DNA from: Melitaea cinxia
Lineage: Eukaryota > Arthropoda > Insecta > Lepidoptera > Nymphalidae
Direction: 5' to 3'
Assembly (NCBI RefSeq): GCF_905220565.1
Contig: NC_059395.1
Span: 10,333,289-10,397,288, forward strand
DNA: 64,000 bases
Shown here: positions 57,001-64,000 of the stretch, piece by piece
Layout of the letters: each line of letters starts with the position of its first letter
Position numbering within the stretch: position 1 is the first letter of the stretch
Position numbers and translations under genes: made by a program
The notes under the pieces: generated by a model
Databases searched by the model: none
Told to the model about the DNA's origin: nothing
What the model saw: only the letters and a program-made list of their open reading frames with translations

Positions 57001-60000
57001 GTAAATTTAATGATTATAGAGGACCACTCATATTTTTAAAAAATTGAAACACAAATTACAGCGCATGCCACCAAGCTTAGGTAAACACCGCTGCCAATAT
57101 TCTCGTGTGTGGATCGTCCTGTCTGGGTACGGGCCTTGAGGCTACCCTCTTTACCCGGGCTTTCATCACCGGGGCACTTTGCCTCTTAGGTCACGTTATT
57201 TTGGCTCTAATGGGCCAGGGTCTTATAGCCTTTGGAGTCTTCGCCTGGTCAAGTAACATTCCCACCGTCGTTCAATCCCTAACAGGTGGTGCCTCCCTTG
57301 GTCATGGTAACGTCAGGATGTTCTGCGCGTTGTCCGGATCGTCACCACCGCTGCTGATTGCAGGAGCTCGCGAGGTAGAGGATTATTCCGGCGGTCCCGC
57401 ATGGAGCGGGGCAATTCCGTGGAGGTGTACGCACGCACCTTTGTCCACGCGAGCGAACATAGCGCGTGCTATGTTGCGGATGCACTCCTCCATGGTGGGC
57501 ATCCTGGTGTCTCGATAGATGACGTCGTTTCTGACGTACCACGGAGCTCCTGCAATCAAGCGCAGGCAACGGTGCTGCTGGACTTGCAACCTTCTAGCCT
57601 GGTACGCCAAGCGGGAGCGGACTTTGGCACCGTAGACTATCGATTTGGTTCTGAGCGGCAGTCTAGATGTAAAGACGGAGTGGAGCTTCGTTCGGGCCGC
57701 CGCTGCGTGGTTTACCGCACCGTCAATACTCTCATTCACTGTTTTGTTTTTAGACACAATAATATGTTTACCTAAGCGTAACGTCAGAGCTGACGCCATA
57801 ACACCTGCAGCCGTTTTGGCGCACTATTTGAAAAAAATATTAGAGAAATAATTTTAAGCTTCCTTAAACTTAATTTTATTACCGAAATAAAGGTTGTTTC
57901 GTAAATAGTAAACGTGTACCTACATTACGGAAGAGGTTTTCAAAATCCTTCGTCGCGGCGCATTGGGGATTACTTTGCTGACATCTTTGTATTACTCACT
58001 ACTATTAAGGGAAAGCGTACCTACTTATCACTTCACATTACTCAACTGTGCGTCTTCCTCAATATTATACAGCATCACTGGTGGTTATTAATTATTATTT
58101 TATCTTTAAATTTTACAAAAAGACACATTATCTCAATGTGTAGTAGTGCTCTGTATACCATAAAACACGATGTTGCGATTAAATTTTAAGTTATTAATAT
58201 AATTATGTAGTGAAAATTAAACAACAATCAACAATTGGACATAGTAAAGTAAATGCTTATCAATATTTAGAGCTTACCTTAACTTCGGTGTTGAAGTGTG
58301 AACTTGCTGCGGCCTCTTGTTTCTAATAGGTTCTAAAGATTTTGGAGTATTCTTGATTATTTCAGTGCGACTGTTTGTCTGAAAAAATATTATTGAAATT
58401 ATACTTCTTTTGGCGAGTTAGGGAAAAATGATGAGAGTAAAATTTTACGATGCGCGCGCACAACGTCAAGAAAAACTGACACCCTGAAGTTAGCTAGTCA
58501 ACGAAGCTGTTAGCAACGTGAAGTTAACAAGGCAATGAAGTATAACTTCTTACGTGCGTACATAAGAACACACACTTTTATATTCAATATATAATTCAAT
58601 AGAGATTTATGATTGTTATGTTTGCATTAAAAATACATTTAATCTATGATACTTCATGTTGTTCATTTAAAACGACTTTGATATCATATCAGAAAGTTAA
58701 CGAATTTCTATGTTTAGTTACTTAAAAGCGATGATTTACATTTTTGTTTGAAATAAATATATTTTTAATACTAATTTTCTTACTTCTAGGTGGCTTTTGT
58801 ATTGTATTTGTAGAAAACTATTACTGGATATATTAATATCGATATTATAATAGTTTGAAGTATGAATTTTATATAAATGAAAAGTTTATTTTAAATTATA
58901 AAACGGTACCCTTTTGAGATCCTGCAGTTCTTTCTCCAGTAAACGTAAAGATTTATCGCTCGTTCCTCCTGTGTTAGTTGTTTCCACTTTAGTAACTGGT
59001 TTGTCCTTGACTTCAACCACTAAAAATTAAATTATTATGCAAATGAAAAATTGATATAAAATAAAAACTAGCAATCCGTCCCGGCGTCCGCACGGTTGCA
59101 AAAACTGTCACTATTTCTCTACTATATTATGCATGTATTATAAAATGCGACATGCGACAGCAGGAAGCGACTTTATACTATGTAATGATGAATAGACGAA
59201 ACAAATGTACGCACATAACTTCTGTACGACTTAATAATTTGAAATTTGAATGCTGATCTTGCAAAGAGTGCGGACAAACTAGTTAGATTTTATAATTTAT
59301 TTTTGCACTGATATCGGTTAAGTAAAGTTTGTTCATTAAAGTTGTTTGTTCATCCAAACTAACATTAGTAAGATTTTATCATTATATGTTAGGATTAGAA
59401 AACCCCCATTTATTGGACTCAATTACAGGGTATGAAACAATGACTTTCTTATATATTTAAACAGAGTAGTATCTTTTAATTTAACGCGAGTAAAACATTT
59501 GGACGTTTAATACATATATTATAAAAAAGAAGCCATACCTGAATCTAATGTTTGTTGTACTACTTTACGTTTCATTTCCTCGGCTCTACGCAATATGCTT
59601 GCTGTCTAAAAGAAATTGTAAAAAAATATATTACTATACTAAGAATTTGATGTAGGCTATTGCGCTACTTTGACAAATAATATTAACATTGATTTTATTT
59701 CTGTTAATTACCCCCATAATGCAACGTTTTTAATTTAAAAGTGCTTTGTGATAACAATCTTTATTGAGCGAAATAACAGCAACTAATATATAAGGGACTT
59801 GAGAAATAACATTAAATGTTAATCTGACGTATTGAAAGTTGATATAGACGAATTATTTGTAAAAAAAATTTTTAACATACACATTCGTCTGATTCTAATG
59901 TTGGCAATTCAGTGTTTATGTTTTAGGTGTTGGCTATTTGATATAAATACACAATTTAAACAGACATGTAAATTATTTGCAAATAATTATATCTTACACC

Positions 60001-63000
60001 AACACTCGGGGCAGGAATTGAAACCACACCCCTCAGAAATCAGGGTCATTGCCAACTGTGCCAATGGGCTAGGTTCCCTACCAGTCAATTCAAAATAAAT
60101 TGTTATGTAAATGGTAATAGAATAATGTTTAGCATTTGAATTATATTGTCACCCTTCTTAAATAAAAATAACAATTACCTGATTGTCATTCGGCTTGCTT
60201 TCTTTTGCAACAGCTATTTTAACTGGGTCTGTCTTTACCGAGACAACAACTGGTTTAGCAGCTGGCTTCTCTTGTACTATTGGGGGATCTTTTTTTAGTA
60301 TCTCCATTGTGTTGACTGTTGATAGCTCAGCATATGTAGTTTCAGATTCACTCTCTATAAAATTAATAATATAAAAAGGTTAAAATATTAACTGATGCCT
60401 GTGATGTTGCTGTGTTGCATGTTGTATATTTGAGTATACTAGCTGTGCCCGCGGCTTCGCCCGCGTTGATATCAGTGTGTCACAAAGTTTTCCCAGCAAA
60501 CTTTCAGTGAATATTATCAAAATCGGCTTAGCCGTTCCGTAAACCTTCCTCTTAAAGCCATCTCTCCATTGGTGAAACCGCATGAAAATCCGTTCAATAG
60601 ATTTTAAGGGAATCGATCACATACACTTTTGGGGACTTTGTTTTATAATACACTAACTGTTACCCGCGACTACGCTCGCATGGTTATGAAGATATGCATT
60701 ACTATTAAGATGTTTAACGCAATTATTTTTTTATTTTAGTCACTTGAAATGCTTATCAAACTGAGTAACTTTATAAAAGGCACAATTTAGTATAATTTAA
60801 TAGTTATTTTTATAAAACCTCTCTATACACCACATTTTTAGTTTTATTTTCAGGCTGCAGTATAAATAACCTAGCAGGCGAACTTATAGCTGCTGTATAT
60901 GTTTCATAAAAACTATCAACCCCAATCAAACGCCCTTAGCAGTGGAATATCAAAAAATCCGTTCTTAGCGGACGTTTACTGACTATAATCTACCTCCCTG
61001 CTAAATTTCATCTTTGTCCATCCTGGATGGATGGACCATCCAGCGGTTCTTGAGTTCTCGTGATGAGTGAGTCAGTGACCTTTCTCTTTTATATATATAG
61101 ATTACGATGCATTATTTGGACTCCTTTTCACCATCTATAGAGCATACATTTTAAATTTCGTCTCTTACTTCAAAAACATAGGACTTTCATACAAACTTCC
61201 AATCCCTGTTTTATCCCTTTAGGGGTCGAGTTTCGTAAAATCCGTTCTCAGCGGATGTTTACGCCCAATAAGGAACCTACCTGCCAAATTTCAAGTTTAT
61301 AGTTGTTATATTTTCGGAGATTTCGTAATGAGTGAGTCAACCTACCATCCCCCGTTTTAACCCTAAAAGGGAGTTGATTTCTAAAGATACATTACTTAGA
61401 CACCTTGTCACTATCTATAGAGCATACATTTTAAATTTCAAGTCTCTTACTTCAAAAACATAGGACTTTCATACAAACTTCCAACCCCCGTTTTACTCCC
61501 TTAGGGGTCGAGTTTCGTAAAATTCGTTCTTAGCGAATGTCTACGATATATAAGGAGCCTACCTGCTAAATTTCAAGTTTGTAAGTGTTATAGTTTTGGA
61601 GGTTTCGTGATCAGTGAGTCAACCTACGAACCCCCGTTTTAACCCCAAAAAGGACTTGATTTCTAAATATACATTATTTGGACACCTCCTCACCATCTAT
61701 AGAGCATACACTTTAAATTTCAAGTCTCTTACTTCAAAAACATAGGACTTTCGTACAAACTTCCAACCCCCGTTTTATCCCCTTAGGGGTCGAGTTTCAT
61801 AAAATTTGTTCTTAGCGGATGTTTACGCTCTATAAGGAACCTACCTATCAAACGTCAAATTTGTAGCTGTTATAGTTTCGGAGATTTCGTGATGAATAAG
61901 TCAAGGTACCATCCCCCGTTTTAACCCCGAAAGGGAGTTGATTTCTAAAGATACATTGTTTAGAGACCTTCTCACCATCTATGGAGCATACATTTTAAAT
62001 TTCAAGTCGTTTACTTCAAAAACATAGGACTTTCATACAAACTTCCAACCCCCGTTTTACCCCTCTAGGGGTCGAATTTCGTAAAACCCGTTCTTAGCGA
62101 ATGTTTACGCCCTATAAGAAGCCTATCTGCCAAATTTCAAGTTTTTAGGTGTTATAGTTTCGGAGATTTCGTGATGAGTGAGTCAACCTACCATCCCCCG
62201 TTTTAACCCCAAAAGGGTATTGATTTCTAAAGATACATTATTTGGACACCTTCTCATCATCTATAGAGCATACATTTTAAATTTCAAGTCTCTTAATTCA
62301 AAAACATAGGACTTTCATACAAACTTGCAACCCCCGTTTTACCCCTTTAGGGGTCGAGTTTCGTAAAACCCGTTCTTAGCGGATGCCTACGTCTTATAAG
62401 GAGCCTACCTGCCAAATTTCAAGTTTGTAGGTGTTATTGTTTCGGAGATTTCGTGATGAATGACCTTTCGCGTTTATATATATTATAGATTATAGATTTA
62501 AACTTTGTTAACATTTTGTCAAGATTTGAAGTCAAGGACTTCTAGGATCACTACTGTCAAAATTGCATTTTGTGCAGCAGATTTTATGGGTAATTCGTTT
62601 TTCATAAATATATGTGATTCACGTAAAGACATCGGGTGGTTAAAATTGTACATAATACATTTTATACGGTATATATTTTGAATAATATATTCAAAATCTC
62701 TAAAATTTCAGGCTGCCTGTAATATTTACTCATGTTGCAATGTTTTAAAGTACGCAAGTTGGGCGATAAAACGTCATTTTATTATAAATAGATATTATTT
62801 TTATTAGACATTATCATATAGATCATTATATATGCATCTATATGTAACTGCGTCTTGAGCATTTAACTGAGTAAGTCACAAGCCCATTGGCATTTTGGGA
62901 TAAATAGTAAACTGCTTTCTTCTTCTTTCATCTGGAAAGTAATCTAAAGGTCCAGTGGGAACCTAAAGGTGACAAATATTTAAAAATTGTGTGCCTCAAT

Positions 63001-63824
63001 GACATAACATAGAGATAGACGGGTTATTAACCGACGTGATTGTATTTAAAAGTGGCGCAAGTCTACGTCACAGAACGCGCGACGGGTCATGCCCGATCGC
63101 GCCGATTTGGCCTGATCGTGACGTGATATTATATTAATAATTAAAGATAATAAAACCCTTTTTAAAGCGATTTGTTTGACAGATGTAATGACTTGAAAAC
63201 TAATGCATTTTATGTCGCGTGGCGAAATTAAAACAAAAGAAATAATATCGCGAAGCCAACTAAAATAAAAATCAATACTAATGATCTATAGCTCTTACAT
63301 TTTTTGACTATTCAGTTTGGTCGGGTTCGCGATATTATCACTTTTGTTGGGTTTCGGAACGCGACATTAGATCGTCCAACGCGAACACGCACACGGTTTT
63401 GATAGATATGATTGAATTTGAACTTTGTGCAATGATAATAAAGTGCAAATTGACTCTTTGACGTTAGGAACACACCTATATTGCTTAGACAACAGTGAGT
63501 GCTTATATTTTAATATGAACCTTATTGAATAGCCATTAAGTTCAAATTGACTCTACATTTTAGTTAGAAAAAGTTTGTGTACAAAAAAGGGCTGTTTTTA
63601 GGGTTTTCCCGGAAATTATTCGAATTTTTCTCTCCGTAAAAACCATCCTTGGACTTCAACGAACATTTTAAAAAAAGAATTGTTAAAATTGGTCCAGGCT
63701 TTGTTGAATTATGCGCTTACTAACACATTTTGCAATTCATTTTTATATTATAGAAGATTAATAAGCAGTTACCTTCTGAATTAGTGATGTCAGGCTTGTC
63801 TACTACTTCTTTAGTGTTGTCAAT
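50941..63824 (-). CDS. Uncharacterised lysine-rich AT-hook protein, last 14 exons
   Basis: Fourteen exons on the minus strand join without a frame break into 1,740 nt, 579 residues plus stop. The protein start lies beyond the right edge. Exons: 63824-63773, 60354-60179, 59605-59539, 59019-58910, 58378-58278, 55194-54819, 53943-53761, 53262-53141, 52862-52733, 52654-52574, 51949-51889, 51680-51559, 51224-51140, 51014-50941. Most of the product is low-complexity Lys, Glu and Asp. Landmarks are a six-fold 10-residue KDREIKDKDI repeat, an acidic run (SEDDDDYEE), an AT-hook core (RKRGRPRK) and a more ordered C-terminal part with alternating hydrophobic residues (KLVKVQKIVMTKAEVEAMA). This suggests a nuclear, minor-groove DNA-binding protein. 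I do not recognise the family and propose no specific function. Confidence 0.85.
51140..51224 (-). CDS. AT-hook gene exon (ordered C-terminal part, second half)
   Basis: Encodes DGTMVLKQGIKLPATDPVAI and then KSTLVGDS. The acceptor is CTTGAAG, without a long pyrimidine run just before it. The donor is CAG|GTAAAT. Confidence 0.8.
51559..51680 (-). CDS. AT-hook gene exon (ordered C-terminal part)
   Basis: Encodes MATGELCEMQIGKKLVKVQK, IVMTKAEVEAMAKKG and LVEMK. Alternating hydrophobic and charged residues suggest a small folded module shared with the next exon. The acceptor is ATTCCAG, the donor AAG|GTAGTA. Confidence 0.85.
51889..51949 (-). CDS. AT-hook gene exon (proline-rich)
   Basis: Encodes VPIKALPPGVKPLPLPVNAR, a Pro-rich linker before the C-terminal part. 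The acceptor is TTTCACAG, the donor C|GTAAGT. Confidence 0.83.
52040..52465 (+). repeat. Common repeat, old diverged copy 10
   Basis: Lies in an intron of the AT-hook gene. Still shows ATGTGACCATGGGACA, CAGTAAAAAGTTTTTTGG, TTGAATTGAGATCATCCTC and AAGTCGGTT. The most diverged copy in the window. Confidence 0.7.
52574..52654 (-). CDS. AT-hook gene exon, 27 codons
   Basis: Encodes NVSKILPEQKVTPSDVLVSP and then TGQTLKK. The acceptor is TTTCAG, the donor AAG|GTTAAA. Phase 0 at both ends. Confidence 0.83.
52733..52862 (-). CDS. AT-hook gene exon (acidic, Ser-rich)
   Basis: Encodes PAKIRKESSEEADDSKKEDT and then ELDDTSINMETEVSNSVNDN. The acceptor is TTTTTTCCAG, the donor AGG|GTAAAA. Confidence 0.85.
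53141..53262 (-). CDS. AT-hook gene exon carrying the AT-hook
   Basis: Starts SRLKSRRSSQTSKPAKQVKQ and ends TPRKRGRPRKVPIE. The Arg-Gly-Arg-Pro core in a basic context is the AT-hook signature for minor-groove binding. Donor GAAGT|GTAAGA; reading on would stop at once, which supports the splice. Confidence 0.87.
53761..53943 (-). CDS. AT-hook gene exon (acidic region)
   Basis: Residues 295-355. Contains RRSTRPSKIKNYAQMIRDR followed by the acidic run ETSEDDDDYEE. The donor is GAG|GTTATA, weaker than its neighbours. Phase 0 at both ends. Confidence 0.83.
54011..54591. mobile_element. MITE with perfect 31-bp terminal inverted repeats
   Basis: GTATAGTTCGCGTCATGTAA, continuing to 54041, is repeated exactly in reverse at 54561-54591. 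It is 581 bp long and encodes no recognised transposase. If the terminal TA of each end is target DNA, the duplication is TA. It sits in an intron of the AT-hook gene. Confidence 0.85.
54819..55194 (-). CDS. AT-hook gene exon with the 10-residue repeat
   Basis: Residues 169-294. A basic start (MTEEKKLPFRNKSPAFDKK) and a Lys/Asn-rich linker are followed by six tandem 10-residue repeats and KEKETPK. It is the largest exon. The acceptor is TTCAACAG, the donor AAG|GTTTGT. The open frame extends past both splice sites, so its apparent ATG upstream at 55265 is not the start. Confidence 0.85.
54840..55019 (-). repeat. Coding minisatellite, six 30-bp units
   Basis: Encodes KDREIKDKDI six times with few changes (DKNV, DKDV and an RDREI variant). 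Opposite charges alternate, with a single Ile at positions 5 and 10 of each unit. Confidence 0.92.
55430..55560 (+). repeat. LINE 3' end fragment
   Basis: TAGACTGGTAGAGATCTCTT, GATAAGTTCGCCCTTGCC and TTAAAGTGCAATAAA form the usual 3' end of a lepidopteran LINE family. Confidence 0.5.
56218..56961 (+). mobile_element. Tc1/mariner (IS630)-type deletion derivative
   Basis: 744 bp flanked by TA on both sides (56216-56217 and 56962-56963). The ends share GCATAAGTTGAACAAAAAT-type inverted repeats with a few outer mismatches. A GC-rich leader (56245-56330) precedes a 94-codon frame. The catalytic part is missing. Confidence 0.75.
56395..56679 (+). pseudogene. N-terminal DNA-binding fragment of an IS630-like transposase
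   Basis: 94 residues. MPRPRPTLKRQERRMIFDVF, then ATKKSVSTVRTIIKE (helix-turn-helix-like) and FRTPGKKRRVKPVTGIEDDD follow the pattern of insect IS630/DDE-type transposase N-termini that I recognise. The frame ends soon after VTGI, before any catalytic Asp could occur. It is a truncated gene, but the remaining frame is clean. Confidence 0.6.
57060..57830 (-). pseudogene. Jockey-like LINE ORF2 C-terminal fragment
   Basis: The minus strand from 57799 reads LTLRLGKHIIV, then HAAAARTKLHSVFTSRLPLR and RCLRLIAGAPWYVRNDVIYR, then the end HLHGIAPLHAGPP. These are the conserved blocks after the reverse-transcriptase domain of jockey/R1-like LINEs. It is 5'-truncated and frameshifted near 57380. It lies in an intron of the AT-hook gene, on the same strand. 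Confidence 0.75.
58278..58378 (-). CDS. AT-hook gene exon (basic, Pro/Thr-rich)
   Basis: Encodes TNSRTEIIKNTPKSLEPIRN and then KRPQQVHTSTPKL. The acceptor is TTTTTTCAG, the donor AG|GTAAGC. Confidence 0.85.
58910..59019 (-). CDS. AT-hook gene exon (leucine-spaced helix)
   Basis: Contains SLRLLEKELQDLKR, a short candidate coiled coil. The acceptor is TTTTTAG, the donor AGG|GTACC. Ends in phase 0. Confidence 0.82.
59539..59605 (-). CDS. AT-hook gene exon (basic helix)
   Basis: Encodes TASILRRAEEMKRKVVQQTL, likely helical and basic. The acceptor is CTTTTAG, the donor CAG|GTATGG. Confidence 0.85.
59998..60076 (-). mobile_element. tRNA-derived SINE, degraded copy
   Basis: Minus reading: TAGCCCATTGGCACAGTTGG, GGGGTGTGGTTTCAATTCC and CCCGAGTGTTGG. 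Same family as 10056, with mutated A and B boxes. Confidence 0.6.
60179..60354 (-). CDS. AT-hook gene exon (KPAAKPVVVSV region)
   Basis: Residues 18-76 of the visible part. Begins SESETTYAEL, with a Pro/Lys/Val-rich stretch. The acceptor is TTATAG, the donor CAG|GTAATT. Confidence 0.82.
60430..60645 (+). repeat. Interspersed repeat (AGCTGTGCCCGCGGCTTCG type)
   Basis: Begins TACTAGCTGTGCCCGCGGCT and contains ATTATCAAAATCGGCTTAGC. It lies directly before the 282-bp array. Confidence 0.6.
60648..62490 (+). repeat. Repeat element with a 282-bp tandem array
   Basis: Starts CACTAACTGTTACCCGCGAC and ends ACCTTTCGCGTTTATATATA. Inside, a 282-bp unit is repeated about five times: CATAGGACTTTC begins at 61177, 61459, 61741, 62023 and 62305, exactly 282 bp apart each time. 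TCGAGTTTCGTAAAA-type blocks keep the same spacing. Confidence 0.9.
62491..62870. other. Intronic AT-rich sequence
   Basis: No feature recognised. Confidence 0.4.
62876..62962 (-). CDS. Possible orphan terminal exon, 28 codons
   Basis: A good acceptor (GTCACCTTTAG) at 62963-62964 is followed by 28 codons with a protein-like composition (YFPDERRRKQF, then YPKMPMGL) and TGA at 62878-62876. Its phase does not fit the AT-hook exon at 63773, so it would belong to another transcript or be a pseudogene piece. The product is not recognised. Confidence 0.25.
   Translation of the reverse strand, partial: VPTGPLDYFPDERRRKQFTIYPKMPMGL
63773..63824 (-). CDS. AT-hook gene, first exon visible in the window
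   Basis: Encodes IDNTKEVVDKPDITNSE. The acceptor is TTTCAG, the donor GTAACT. Phase 0 at the start, one base left over. Upstream exons must lie beyond 64000. Confidence 0.75.
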
Positions 63825-64000
63825 CTGAAATAATATCGATGTTATACATATATTTTCAGTAACACGCGTTCGTTTTGTAGCATAAACATATATTTTAAGT
63901 TTTCATGTTCACTATTAATATTTTCATTTATATTTTTTATATGGTGTTTAACGCGATTTCGTGTTATAAATAATTAATAAATAAACGCCTCACACTCAAC

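Noticed and set aside
57105..57775. Plus-strand frames of 124 and 137 codons
   Set aside because: They are shadows of the minus-strand jockey-like reverse-transcriptase fragment.

Overview
This window is animal nuclear DNA, strongly AT-rich, and almost certainly from a lepidopteran, most likely a butterfly. Coding sequence is split into short exons with GT..AG introns. The repeats are typical of lepidopteran genomes: tRNA-derived SINEs, RTE-like tails ending in TGATGATGATG, and many copies of a repeat flanked by AACCGACTTC and GAAGTCGGTT. No prokaryotic features were found.

Layout. (1) 592-12461, minus strand: a complete insect aquaporin in six coding exons, 270 residues, with both NPA motifs and a Phe/His/Ser/Arg selectivity filter. 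Its introns hold repeats, including a complex inverted-repeat element at 3458-4822. (2) About 12.5-50.8 kb: a long stretch with no host gene I can support. It must hold, or lie beside, the untranslated first exon of the aquaporin, because a 3' splice site sits just before the start codon. It is full of mobile DNA. Examples are an integrase-carrying DNA transposon with palindrome-array ends (13636-14714) nested in another repeat, a tRNA-like sequence carried in a 313-bp repeat in both orientations (17.6-20.0 kb), hAT and SINE remnants, and a 3.8-kb 5'-truncated LINE (40692-44501) inserted in the common repeat with a 4-bp target duplication. (3) 50941-63824, minus strand: the last 14 coding exons (579 residues) of a lysine-rich, low-complexity protein with one AT-hook. 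Its 5' end lies beyond the right edge, and I do not recognise the family. Its introns carry a Tc1/mariner-type deletion derivative, a MITE with perfect 31-bp ends, a jockey-like LINE fragment and a 282-bp tandem array.

The two host genes lie on the same strand about 38 kb apart. Nothing in the sequence links them functionally. Exon boundaries were placed by hand from splice signals and reading phase; every junction keeps frame, but no transcript was available. The most unusual structures are the nested palindrome-array transposon, the tRNA-like 313-bp repeat, and the possible two C-termini of the aquaporin.
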